Shown here in pieces: positions 33,095-43,625 of a stretch of DNA of 64,000 nt. The translations under genes were made by a program, and so were the position numbers. The notes under the pieces were generated by a model. That model was not told the DNA's origin, made no database searches, and saw nothing but the letters and a program-made list of their open reading frames with translations. This stretch comes from Cornus controversa (lineage: Eukaryota > Streptophyta > Magnoliopsida > Cornales > Cornaceae), in contig CM048845.1 in assembly GCA_026545225.1 (NCBI GenBank), forward strand, positions 34,767,001 to 34,831,000. Direction: 5' to 3'. The stretch's first letter is position 1, and each line of letters starts with the position of its first letter.

Positions 33095-34600
33095 GATCGG
33101 CGTTGAATGTTGCACATTCTAACCTCTTAACTTGCATATTTTATTTTCTTAGTGATAGATTATTTTGTGATTTTACTTCGTTTTAGTATTTTCTATATTT
33201 TCAGGGCCTTAATGATTATTTTAGTTAAAATTATGATTTTGGGCTTTTAGAGATGATATGCAAAAGGGTTAGATGAGGCCTACATCAAAGGGATCCATTC
33301 AACTATTTATTTAAACTTAAATAAGCCCATGGAAGAGGTCTAAGAGAATTACAGCTGCTTAAGAAGGTTTCGGGCCTGAAGCTCAATTCTGCGCTTAATA
33401 TAATTTTAATCCCATTTTGGAAAATGGATCAGAAGTGTTATTTTTGAGCCTCAAATAGACTTAATTTTTGAATGGGTTGAACGAAATTTGATTCTGCACA
33501 CTTTTGTATTTCATGAAAATTTCGTGAATCGGACTTCTAGTGGGTCAAAAGTTGGGCCAAACGTCAGCAAGAAAAACCCACTTGATTAGTGCTGCGGGAA
33601 AACCTAATTAATTCCTAATTGGATTAGGACTTTGGTGTATTCTCTTGGGGGCTTTAAAGTGGCGAATTGAAGGCTATTTTAGGGGAGCTGAGGGAGCTTA
33701 GAGAGCCTTTGGACAGAATTGAAGACATACTTTGCAGAGCTTTCGAGTGGAGAACCATTGGAGAACGAAGTCTTACGCATAATTTATGAAGATGATGCCT
33801 TCTTCCTCAACCGTTGAAGCTTCTTCTTCTACCATGAGCGGCTAGTTCATCCACTAGGGTTTTGATGTAGCCCTAACTAAGCATCAATGGTTTGATTATT
33901 TTAATTATTGGGGACCTTTATATACATGCATAGATTGTGTAATTTAGAGGATTCTTATTATAGAATTGAGCAATAAAAGTCTTATAAATTCAGTTTCAAT
34001 GATTTCTTATCTTGTCTTAGATATTTAGTTGTTGTTATTGAACTCAATCTCTCTTATTTTCTGTGATCATGAGAGCGATTATTATACAATGGTAATCACT
34101 GAATATATCATTATACGCTTTGATGAATTATGCCTAGAGAAGATGAACCATACTGCACCCTAGATTAGAGTAGTTAGGCAGATGGCCCATGCCAATCAAA
34201 GATAGTGCATGACTTAGCCTTAATCATATGTTATCTTCTTGATGGATGAAGGTGAGCTTGTAGCCACCAACACCACTTATGCATGATATAATTCCCTATA
34301 GTTAATTCAATTGACCATTGATTGTGACGTTAGTGGTGAAGTCAATTACTTTAAATTTATCTCATATTATCTTCACTCTCTATTTCCTTTGTTTTATTTT
34401 ATTTTTCTTTTTAGTTAGTTTAAATATAAAAATCAGAATTCTTTTCTCTTAAATTTAATTAGAATTAATTTTGTACTCCAACTCATTCAGACCATAATCC
34501 CTGAGGTTCGACACCCCTTTCGATAACCCTATTCTACAAGGAATTTGTTCTATTGCAAAGTGTGGTAATTTTAATTTGAAACGAACTCACACACGAATCA
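33095..34600 (+). mobile_element. Athila-type gypsy solo LTR, 1506 bp, TSD ATGTT
   Basis: Starts TGATCGGCGTTGAATGTTGCACATT, similar to the Athila LTR start TGATAAGCGTTAAATGTTGCACATT, and ends CACGAATCA. ATGTT flanks both sides exactly (33090-33094, 34601-34605). It contains no gag, pol, PBS or PPT, so it is a solo LTR left by LTR-LTR recombination. It differs from the 20849 element beyond the first ~45 bases, so it is a related but separate family. Confidence 0.9.
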
Positions 34601-34676
34601 ATGTTGTATTTTAAGTCGCGCACCAAATTCAAGTATTGGGCTAGAGTTTTTGGTATTTTAATTTGGAGGCGTGACA

Positions 34677-34833
34677 TTATTGCTCTAAGAAAAGAAAACA
34701 TTCTAATTCTGATTTTCATGTACATAATTCTTTCGCTAAGAATAGGGTTCATGCTAGAAATCCATATAATTAGAACAAACCCAAAAATTCTCAAGCTAAA
34801 AAGAATTCAAATAAGAGGAAGAATGTTTTTGTT
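34677..34833 (+). pseudogene. SIRE gag, continuation after the T1 insertion
   Basis: Resumes the frame of 20663: Y, then the last Cys (34681-34683) of the second zinc knuckle, SKKRKHSNSDFHVHNSF, an in-frame TAG, and NSQAKKNSNKRKNVFV, typical of the basic tail of SIRE gag. It ends where the Tekay-like LTR cluster starts with TGTCACGCCC. Confidence 0.8.
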
Positions 34834-34963
34834 TGTCACGCCCAAAACTCGGACCGTCGGGACTCCCCCGAACCGATCCGAATCTCGAGTGTGAACCCAT
34901 TCACTCAACCCCGTGAACGACCTTAACCACACTCATGCGATAGTACCGTACTTGATACCACGC
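34834..34963 (-). repeat. Duplicated LTR end plus PBS (minus strand) left of the inverted LTR
   Basis: Minus strand: after the LTR end at 34964 comes GCGTGGTATCAAGTACGG (PBS-like TGGTATCAAG, 34951-34960), about 50 bases of leader, then a second LTR 3' end (CGAGATTCGGATC, GGGGGAGTCCC, GGGCGTGACA) finishing at 34834. That second end resembles 42880-42940. The same PBS-then-LTR-end arrangement recurs at 42941-43042. Confidence 0.65.
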
Positions 34964-36648
34964 TGTCACGCCCCGATTTCCCGACTCCCGGGAAAAATGG
35001 AGGTGACTACCATCCATTAATCCCAATGGACTCTCTTACCCTCAATTATCGCAGAAGCTTAAATCTGTTCTTGTATATAGAAGTGCACAACTCCACTATA
35101 TCCAATCCCAATGGGCCCTACATCAAATCATCCACCTTAGTGGGAATTCTATTTATCCGCACTCTCATGAATCACTCACTTTTAGGACTCAACAATTTTT
35201 GTATTTAGAATATGAAACTAAGACTTATCCCATTGGATAGATAATCCAAAAATACTCAATTTAAAAAAAAAATCACACTCAATTTCGATTTAAAATGAAG
35301 AAGTTATGCCCGATTGAAATTAGTGTACATTTCGGAGAATGCTATGAATAGTAACTTCGATGCATCGAAATGGGGAGTTAGATGCATCGAAGCTACGATG
35401 CATTGACCATGTATCATCACAAAGATCAAAACCTACTGTCCCAGACTCAAAAATCTCAACATTTAGGCTCCAAAACTCATCTAAAAGCCTAAAAATCATC
35501 AAAACATCACCCACAACATGTACAAATGATAAAAACATCATTCTAAGTCGGATTCATGTCCCGAACGAAATCATACATCAAAATGAACCATTCTCCCTTA
35601 GAAACATACATCATTCATATTGAAAAACATCTATCAACTTCATTAACTCATCAAATGAAACCAAATGCTCCTAACAAGCACTACATGAACAATTTCATTG
35701 TCTTTTCATATACAACAAGCTTATAACCTAAGCATACCACAAAGTTACATTTGTCCAAAATATAACTATAACTCAAGAGAAAGATCTCGTGCCACAAGCC
35801 GGCATAGATAACCACAAAATATACAATATCGAAAATGTATCAAAATGCTACTAGAGTTCCACTTCGACACTCAAGTTCCATCTATCATCGGCGCCTTATC
35901 TGTAAAAAGAGTTTAGAATAAAGGGGTGAGTACCAATGCGGCTTAGTAGAGATACCCCAACCCACCTAAGTGTCGACTCGACATGACCTATATGAATGCA
36001 TGTCAGCACATTTCATGTATCATCCAACATACACTATGTTCATACACAAGCAATGCATATATATAAGAATGCATTAAACATACATCATGCTTCATGATTT
36101 AAATGAAAGCACTATCACACACTTGTCTTTCTCTCATGGACTCAACCCGATACCCTAACATGATTCTTAACCAACCATGTGACCAAGACACTTCCCACAC
36201 AATTACGAAATCCATCACTGAGTATTCTCTACTCTGAGGTGATTAGACCGTTGAAGAATCTGCCACCTAGTATTCTTTACTCCAAGGTTATCGAACCATT
36301 TAAAAATCTGTCACCGAGTATTCTTTACTCCAAGGTGATTAGATTATTTTAGAATTCGTCACCGAGTATTCTCTACTCCGAGGTGATCGAACCATCACCA
36401 AGTATTCACTACTCCAAGGTGATTAGATAATTTTAGATCTCGTCACCGAGTATTCTATACTCCAAGGTGATCGAACAAATTACACAAACACTCTTTCCAA
36501 TTTTTCTCACAACGGCCCTATACATGCATTTCGAACAGATATGGATCAAGCATTTAAATTTCATGCTTCACAATGCACAAGCTAGTTATAAAAGTACATA
36601 GCATGCATTTTATACTCATCAATCCACATATATATTTTCCTATATATG
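34964..36648 (-). repeat. Tekay-like LTR, minus strand, 3' part
   Basis: Reverse complement of the LTR class: plus strand TGTCACGCCCCGATTTC at 34964 is the LTR 3' end. It carries the TCGATGCATCGA palindromes (35356-35395), the GGCGCC-TTATCTGT block (35890), GTGCCACAAGCC (35791), the GTGAGTACC..CTTAGTAGAG box (35925) and the subrepeat array 36215-36475. Interrupted at 36649 by the solo LTR; continues at 39467. Confidence 0.8.
36215..36475 (-). repeat. ~60-bp subrepeat array in the minus-strand LTR
   Basis: Five imperfect copies of a unit with CACCGAGTATTC.(C/T)TACTC and AAGGTGAT(T/C) at about 58-62-base spacing. Related LTRs have a different array at the matching place (41455-41640, 43325-43625). 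Confidence 0.8.
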
Positions 36649-37390
36649 CAAACTGTAGAGACCGTGCATAATTTTGGCCAATTTTTATTTTGTTTTTCAA
36701 TTTATGTCATTTATTGCTTTAAATGCATTTTAAATGATTTTTAACATGTTTTGAATGCGGGGAACACGTTTAGAGGACTGGTATAGGGTTTTGGGAAGTT
36801 TTGGGGACTTATGTCAAAAGTTGACTTTTTTGAGTTTGGTCAACCTAGGGGCGTGGGCCTTGTGGGCCCAGAAATTTTAAAAGTGTCAGAATGACTTCAA
36901 AATTTGAGGATAGCTTAAATAAAATATTTGACGCGCAACGGAGTTGAGTTCGTGTCAATCTGAGTTACGGAACTCCAAAAATGAGCCCGAGAAGGTTTTG
37001 CAAAAAGGTGATGGCAAACTAGTAATTAAGAGGAGGTCACTTAGCTATAAATACTAAGAGAGATCAGATCTTCTCTCATTTTTCATCCCAGCAGCCGAGA
37101 GAGAGAGATATATACGTACAAGCTTCACCTCCTCCTCTTCTTCACTAGATTTGAGGGCCTTAGAGTGGGATTTTGATTTCACCGAAGAAGGAAGAAACGA
37201 TTTACGCATCGAGGGCTCGAGATTGATCAGTTCAAAAATCATTTCGGAGGAAGTTGGATTTTGAGAGATTGGGGAAAATCAATTGGAAGCTCTTCCAATT
37301 TGAGGTAGGGGTGCTAGACTCACTTCTACTTTGATCTTGTGGTCCCTTTCTAAATATCATAAGAGATAGCTTTTGATTTCTTGAACCAAG

Positions 37391-37415
37391 GTCTATGTAT
37401 ATATATATATATATG
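37391..37415. repeat. (TA)n microsatellite
   Basis: Short TA run in the solo LTR. Confidence 0.85.
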
Positions 37416-37892
37416 TATACCATGGTGATTTATGCATGTATAAGTGTCCAACATGTTAGTTAGGGCTTATGCATGGTATGTATGTGCAAATGTGACTATA
37501 ATGCTTTTGGTGAAAAATGTGTTTGTTTTATGAAAACATGAAAAATATGATTTTCTAGCAAAATCCATGAGCATAGTGATTTTCATGATATGAGTGTGAT
37601 AGCATTGTGACAATCTTGAGTTGGAAGGAAAATGTATTAATTTGATGAAAAATGCATGCATTGTGTGACTATGTGCATTGGAGTGATTATATGCACTATA
37701 TGATAATTTTGGGGCATGAGTGTGAAATTAAGATAAGGGGAAGGCCCCTAGGGTGAAAGACCCAAAACTTGGCCAAGAGGAAGTGCTCCATTCGGGTTAG
37801 TAACCCGATAAAGCACAAGTAGAGTTTGGGTGCCGAAGAGACCCTTACTATTGGAGTGATGAGAAAGCCCCTTTGACGTGATTTGGTGTGAG

Positions 37893-37893
<1 letters not shown>

Positions 37894-37935
<42 letters not shown>

Positions 37936-37981
37936 TCAAATTGGACAAGTCACAACTTATATATATATATATATATATATG
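37894..37981. repeat. Two (TA)n microsatellites
   Basis: TA runs at 37894-37931 and 37958-37981 separated by a short unique spacer; the same sequence context suggests local duplication. Confidence 0.9.
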
Positions 37982-38840
37982 TATTTGCACTTTATGTGAA
38001 GCATCATACATGATTTAAAAATTGTGGATGTTTGGGTAAAAATGCATGAGCATGTGCATTCATGCATGGCTTACGGGTTAGAGTGGGGATGGGTGGATCA
38101 TTTCTACTGAGTCGTTGAGATGCTCACCCCATTATATAAAACATTTTCAGATAAGGCGCCAATGGAAGACGAAGCATGATTAGCTCTATGGATATGTTGA
38201 GCTTATTTTTGGACTTTTACTCTTTTGAGATGTAGATATATGTTCCTGCCAGCTTGTGGCATGTGGACAATGGTTGTGGTGTTGCCTTTACATTTGTATC
38301 CTCTTATGTATGTGAAATTCAAATGTAAGTGCCACACTTGTAGGAAAGTGATTTTTGAGAAGTGTATGTATAATGGCTTCCTTCATTTGAGACTTGTTGA
38401 ATGTATGCAAAAAGGGCCATTTGAATTCTTATATGTATGGTTCCATGGATTATGTACGGATTCAGAATTTAAATGGATGATGTATTCTTTTGTCTCTTGT
38501 ATCTTAATTTCGTGGGTATGAATGTTTAGAGTTGTGGATTTATGTTGGAATCATTGTTGTAGGATCTCAATGTATAAGTTAGATTGTATGGTTGGGTTAA
38601 TGAAGATCACCTTTGGAAAAATGAGGATGGTTTGGTTCACTTGAATTTTATGTGCATGGTGGACTTTGGATGAATTTTCTATGATTATACAAGATTTGAG
38701 ATTCAAACATGTAGGTTGATGTGTGAGTATGATTTTATATTAATGGTAGATGAATTATATGAGATATGAATGATCTAAGGTGGTTTGGTTGAGATTTGGG
38801 TTCAATTTGATCTTATATAGGTGTTTGGGAGAATCTGGGC

Positions 38841-39080
38841 AGTGCATTTCGATTAATCGAAATGCCCATTTCGATTAATCGAGATGCCCATCTCGATTGA
38901 TCGAAATGGTTGCGAGATTTTATGAATTTTTGAGCTTCATTTCGATTAATCGAAGTTCCAATCTCGATTGATTGAAATATTGCAAGTCCAAGGTACCGAG
39001 GGGGTGTTTTCTTCGATTAATGGGGTATTAATCGAGATGAATCTCAATTGATCGAGATCCAATCTCGATTGATCGAGATT
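38841..39080 (+). repeat. Palindrome cluster TTTCGATTAATCGAAA in the solo LTR
   Basis: Perfect 16-base palindrome at 38847-38862. Variants TTTCGATTAATCGAGA (38869-38884) and TCTCGATTGATCGAAA (38891-38906) follow, then further TCGATTAATCGA / TCGATTGATCGA copies to 39080, eight or more in 240 bases, some joined by ATGCCCAT spacers. Confidence 0.9.
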
Positions 39081-39466
39081 ACTATTCACAGCAAGGTTTA
39101 AAAATTGTCCAAACTTCGTTTCGATGTAATTTCTTCGTTTAAATCGGAATTGAGTGTGGTTTTTTTTTTGAACTTGAGTATTTTTGAAAGCTCTATCCAA
39201 TGGTGTAGGTTTCATAATCAAATTCCATCTGTGTAAAAAGTTGAGGTCCAGAACTTAGTGGTTTATATGTATGGAACCAAAGGTGAAAATCATTTGCAAG
39301 GGCCTTTGATGATCTAATGCCACTTGAAGGGTGTGCATATAGAATGCTTCCGCAATAGAAATGATTATAATGAGATTAAGGTGTGGGAACTTGAGGTGAA
39401 ATTACGGATTCACCCCCGTTTCCTTCGCTCCTAACCGGGTGTCAGAAATCGGGGCGTGACACAAAC

Positions 39467-39858
39467 CCTAGCATAAGTCACATATGCTCACAAAATCCAC
39501 ATAAGCACATACTTGTCATGCTTCACCAATGCATACATTTTCTATATAAAGAATGCATGCATTATACTCATACAACATCACATAACACAAATATGCTCAT
39601 TTAACACATTTTCACTAAAGAGAGTAGAAATCACTCACATTCCAACCCTCTTACCACTCTAAAACATGCAATACACACCTTTAGCTCTCACCACTTCACC
39701 CAAAACCCTAGAATCGACAAGTAACTGAGAAGGAGAACCCCTACCTCAAAAATGAAGGCCTTCCAAGCACTTCTCAAAATCCCAGCAATGTCAAACTTGC
39801 CAATCCGTGAAGATGTTCGGTTCAAACCGAAGCCCTAATCGTTCCCTACGTATCTCAA
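39467..39858 (-). repeat. Minus-strand Tekay-like LTR, continuation
   Basis: Resumes the LTR interrupted at 36648. Its reverse complement includes CATTTTTGAGGTAGGGGTT, matching CAATTTGAGGTAGGGGTG at 37300 in the solo LTR, and TTCGGTTTGAACCGAA. The LTR 5' start is not reached; it breaks off near 39858 where plus-strand element 3' sequence begins. Confidence 0.65.
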
Positions 39859-40102
39859 AATCCTAGCAATGTCAACCAGTAATTGAATATTTTATGAGGT
39901 GTGGAGTGAATTTGTATGAGGTGATAACTGAAAGCCTCGATGGTTAAGGAATGAGAGTCGAGTGTTGGAGATCGGTAAGTTGATAGATTTTACCGGTGGT
40001 AAAAAGGGAGTTAGGAGAGGTCACTAAAGGTTTGTGATGACACTTGGGAACTTGGAGTCTGTGCCTAATTTTGAGGATGAAATTTCTTGAAGGAGGGGAG
40101 GT
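39859..40102 (+). other. 3' internal end and PPT of a Tekay-like element
   Basis: Ends with GAGGATGAAATTTCTTGAAG and GAGGGGAGGT directly before the LTR at 40103. GAGGAcGAAATTt..AAGgnGGGGAGG is the usual 3' end of plant chromovirus pol plus PPT. No chromodomain or integrase can be read in the ~240 bases left. Confidence 0.7.
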
Positions 40103-42940
40103 TGTAGAGACTATGACCAATTTTGGTCAATTTTTTTGATTTTCCATCATTTTTCTATAAATGCATTTTGAATGATGTTTTGGATGTTTCAAGAGTGGAA
40201 AATATGTTTGAAAGGTTAATTTAAGGTTTTTGGAAGTTTTTGGAACATTTGGAGAAGTTTGACTTTTTGGTCAAACCAGGGCCCGGGACGTGGTCCGGGT
40301 GGGCCTAGAAATTCGGAAATTTTTTGAAAAATAATTATTTTTGATTTTGAGTGTAGCGAAATGTTTAATGAGTTAAGGGAGTAATTTTGAGGCCGTATAA
40401 GTTTTTTAAATCAAAAACGGAGCTCGGGAAGGTACGTTAAGTGATGTAAGGGCAAAATGGTCATTTACCCTTAGTGAGGTGTCATATATACATATATATA
40501 TTGCTGGGGCAGAGATGATACATATAGATTTCAGCCATTGAAGGCTCTCCTTCTTCCCCAAGCTTCCTTCTTGGTTTTCATCACTTTAAAGTGTGATTTG
40601 GGGCTTGTCTCAAGAGAGAAAGCTTCTTCTCTCTTCCTTCTCTATACATTGGTGGGTTCAAAGTCCCCCAAGTGAGAGTTCCAAAAATTGATAGTTATTA
40701 AATTTTGGATTCGGACTTTGTCCAAGAAGGAAAATGTGTTCTCCTAGACCCGATCTACGGTTCGATGGAAAGAAATCGCAATTTGGACAAACTTGGAGTT
40801 TGGTATTTTTGGCGATTGCTTGGAAGGCTTCCAAACTTGAGGTAGGGATATTCTCTCCATCTTATCATCAATTCCTTAGGAATTGATGTGGGTTATGTTG
40901 TTTAGCATACTTAGAGTTGCTAGGATGTGGGTCTTGCATTTTTAATTGGGTCAATTTATGCTAATTGATGATATTGTTGAATTCATGAGTATTGAATTGT
41001 GTTTATATGTTTAAATATTATAAATTGTGGAGCAATGTTGCTTTATAACATTATTTATAGTGTAAAGACCATGTTATGTCTAATGCATGTTATGTGTTTG
41101 GTAATATGTATGATAATGATATTTTCCTTCAAATATTGTTTTGTTATAGTCATGTAATCAAATGTTTTAACATTTGAATTAATTGACTTATGATGTGCTT
41201 GAATTATGGAATTGATGCATTATTTTATACATGAGATTATATGTGTTAGCATGGGAGTTAAGTGGCTTAAGATGCACTTGAATTATTGAATTGTTGCATT
41301 GTTATATGCATGGGATTACATATTTTAGCGAGAAAATTAAGTGGCTTATGATGCGTTTTGTGTTGCCATACTTAAACCTATGTGATTGGTTGTTAATTTT
41401 GGGAGGAGGTTGGAAAACAATGAGGGCTTAGATCCCTAGGGTGCAAATCCCTAAACTTGCCCAAGGTGGTTACTTTGGACCAACGGGTTAGTAGCCCATA
41501 AAGTTAGATTTGGTTACTCTAGACCATCGGGTTAGTAACCCGTAAAGTCAGATTTGGTTACTCTAGACCATCGGGTTAGTAGCCCGTAAAGCCAGATTTG
41601 GTTCCTTCTAGACCCTTGGGTTGATCACCCGTCAAGATAGTTATTACAGATAATTGGCTCATTTAGCCGTTATCCGGTGGTTCTACGACAACTCCCACCC
41701 TCGTATGATTTCAAAATTTATGTGGTTTGGTGTTTAAGTGTTATTGTTGATTTGTGATAATCATATTGATGTTGCGTGGCATTTTCCTTGGAATTGAGTA
41801 ATGTTGAATATGTTTTCCATTTAAGCGTGGAATTGAAACTCCTTTGAGTATGTGCATTGAAGTATACCATATAATGTAGGAATGCCATGATAACATTTCA
41901 TGTGTATTGGGAGTATGCCATATAGTATAAGGATGTCATGCTTGCATTCATGTAGGTCATATCAAGTCGATGCATAGGTTGGTTTGGGTATCTCTACTGA
42001 GCCGCCATGGTGCTCACCCCTTTCTCCCCTAAATATTTTTCATGTAAAGTATTGAGAATGAATGCAAAGGACCTGCTTAGTTACTTGGAGTCATTAGTGC
42101 ACTTTGAAGCGTTTTAGAGTTTTGTGCACAAATTTTATATATTTGGCTATCCATGTTGGCATGTGGCATGTGACCTTGTTTTAAGATTGTAGTTACGTTC
42201 ATACACATACATAACTTGTGTAACACATTTGGACCTTATAAATATGAACAATATATGAATATTGTAGATGTATGTTGAACCATGAGATTTTTATAAAAAA
42301 ATATAAGGATTGTGAGTTCATAATGATTCAACTGCATGTTTTGGACTAAGTGTATGATGGTATAACATTTTCAGATGATTAGAATGTGTTGGATAAGTTT
42401 TATGTGTTGGGAAGGTTTATATGTGAGTGTTGGGGTAAATTTTGGACAAAAAGATGTAAAATGGGGTTTCCTGGTTGAATCAGTCAACTGACTCCCTTTT
42501 AGAAGTCGACTATTGTAAAAATTTTGTTTTAGAGCTTTCTAGACCAGCAAAATAGTTGACTGATTCACTTGATAAGTCGACTGTTGCAGATTTTCAAAAT
42601 CTTGAAATAGGGATAACTCAGTCGTTTCGAACCCGAATCAAGCAATTCTTTTCTTGAAATTGAGTATTTTTGAATCCTCTTTCCAATGGTTTTTATCTTA
42701 GCCTTTAATGATGAATGTAAAAGGAGATTACGTGTCCGTACTTGTGTAATAAGATCCTTTAAATGGTGGTATGATTTAGGCCTGTTGAGATAAGTTGTAT
42801 ATACCAGTATATATATGTGATTAAGCTTCCGCGGTCTTTAAAGGTTAGAATGGTTCATCAGGGATTAATGAACTAGTTCACTCTCGAAATTTGGACTTAG
42901 ACAGGGGGAGTCCCGGTGGTCCAGATTTTGAGGCGTGACA
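40103..42940 (+). repeat. Tekay-like LTR, 2838 bp, with PPT upstream and PBS downstream
   Basis: Starts TGTAGAGACTATGACC and ends GAGGCGTGACA. Landmarks: GAGGTAGGGATATTC (40840), subrepeats 41455-41640, CTCTACTGAGCCGCC..GCTCACCCC (41993), TGTTGGCATGTGGC (42152), palindromes 42480-42590, TTTCTTGAAATTGAGTATTTTTG (42650). PPT before and PBS after it mean it was both a 3' and a 5' LTR, as in a tandem LTR-int-LTR-int arrangement that later lost its internal parts. Confidence 0.85.
41455..41640 (+). repeat. ~57-bp subrepeats in the 40103 LTR
   Basis: Four imperfect copies of TTACT(C/T)T(A/G)GACCA(A/T)CGGGTTAGTA.CCC with AAGTCAGATTTGG-type joins. Confidence 0.85.
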
Positions 42941-43045
42941 ACTTATTATCAGGGCATGATATCAAAGAACGATTGTGCTTAGAGTGTGGTTGATTATCTT
43001 AATCACCCTCAATTTTTGGGAGACAAAAATTCAGGATTTGACAGG
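42941..43045 (+). other. PBS-like site, short leader and second LTR end
   Basis: TATTATCAGGGC at 42944-42955 aligns to the iMet PBS TGGTATCAGAGC. About 50 bases of leader (TTAGAGTGTGGTTGA) follow, then an LTR-end-like CACCCTCAATTTTTGGGAG..ATTTGACA at 43042, close to 45113-45153. It mirrors the arrangement at 34834-34963. Confidence 0.6.
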
Positions 43046-43324
43046 AACATGTATGCATTATGTGTTGATAATGTGAATGAAAATGTATGCTAGTTACTTG
43101 TTGTAAATATATGCATTAGGTGGAGCATGACTAAAATATCCTAAATTGGGAATTATAAGCATATATGACTTTATGCTTGACTTGACATATATGTGAGTAT
43201 ATGTGTGTTTATGTGGAGTAAAATGCTTGCTATGTACTTTTAACACTAACTAGAGCATTGTAATAAGCATGAAATTAAATGCTTGATTTTGCATGTTGAA
43301 ATGCATATGCAGGGTAAAGGTGAG

Positions 43325-43625
43325 AAAACGAGTGAAATAGACCGTACTTGGAATGTCAGAGAGGTCCAACCAGGTTAAGTAAGGGGCATACTTGTTTAAT
43401 GAGGTATAACCATCGGAGTGGTCCCATTATAGCAAGATAAGGCCTAGAATCAGATTAAATCCATATTTAGTGAATTATCGGAGATGTCAATTCACCTTGG
43501 GGCAAACCAAAATATTGCCACAAGTATGACATTATCAGAGATGTTCACGTCATACAAATGAGTCAGAGGTGTCCTATGTCACATGATCTGTCAGAGAGGT
43601 CCAAATCATGTTGGGATATCGAAGT
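43325..43625 (+). repeat. Degenerate subrepeats in the 43046 LTR
   Basis: Five or six copies of TC(A/G)GAG(A/T)(G/T)GTCC(A/C)-like words spaced about 50-60 bases, each followed by a different short filler. Confidence 0.65.

Larger units (their letters stand above)
20664..34676 (+). mobile_element. Tekay-like solo LTR (family T1) inserted in SIRE gag, TSD (C/T)TATT
   Basis: Begins TGTAATATCC at 20664 and ends GGCGTGACA at 34676. CTATT (20659-20663) and TTATT (34677-34681) form a TSD with one change, and removing the element restores the gag zinc-knuckle frame. Its own sequence is 20664-20848, ~28195-28573, 31572-33094 and 34606-34676, about 2.16 kb if the possible Helitron is subtracted. The right part matches window positions ~400-1419. 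No internal region is present, so it is a solo LTR left by LTR-LTR recombination. It later received the Athila element, the possible Helitron and the Athila-type solo LTR. Confidence 0.82.
36654..39461 (+). mobile_element. Tekay-like solo LTR, 2808 bp, TSD CAAAC
   Basis: Starts TGTAGAGACCGTGC and ends GGGGCGTGACA, with CAAAC on both sides (36649-36653, 39462-39466), inserted in the minus-strand LTR. It has ATAAATACTAAGAGAG (promoter-like, 37044), (TA)n runs, the CTACTGAGTCG..GCTCACCCC box (38104), GGCGCC (38154), the palindrome cluster 38841-39080, and ATCGGGGCGTGACA at the end. No internal region, hence solo. Confidence 0.93.

Noticed and set aside
36215-36475. Regular repeats with unique spacers, CRISPR-like at first sight
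   Set aside because: Units are imperfect, spacers are diverged unit sequence, and the array lies inside a plant LTR.
38225-38521. 98-codon open frame as a possible gene
   Set aside because: It lies wholly inside the Tekay-like solo LTR and the related LTRs do not keep the frame.
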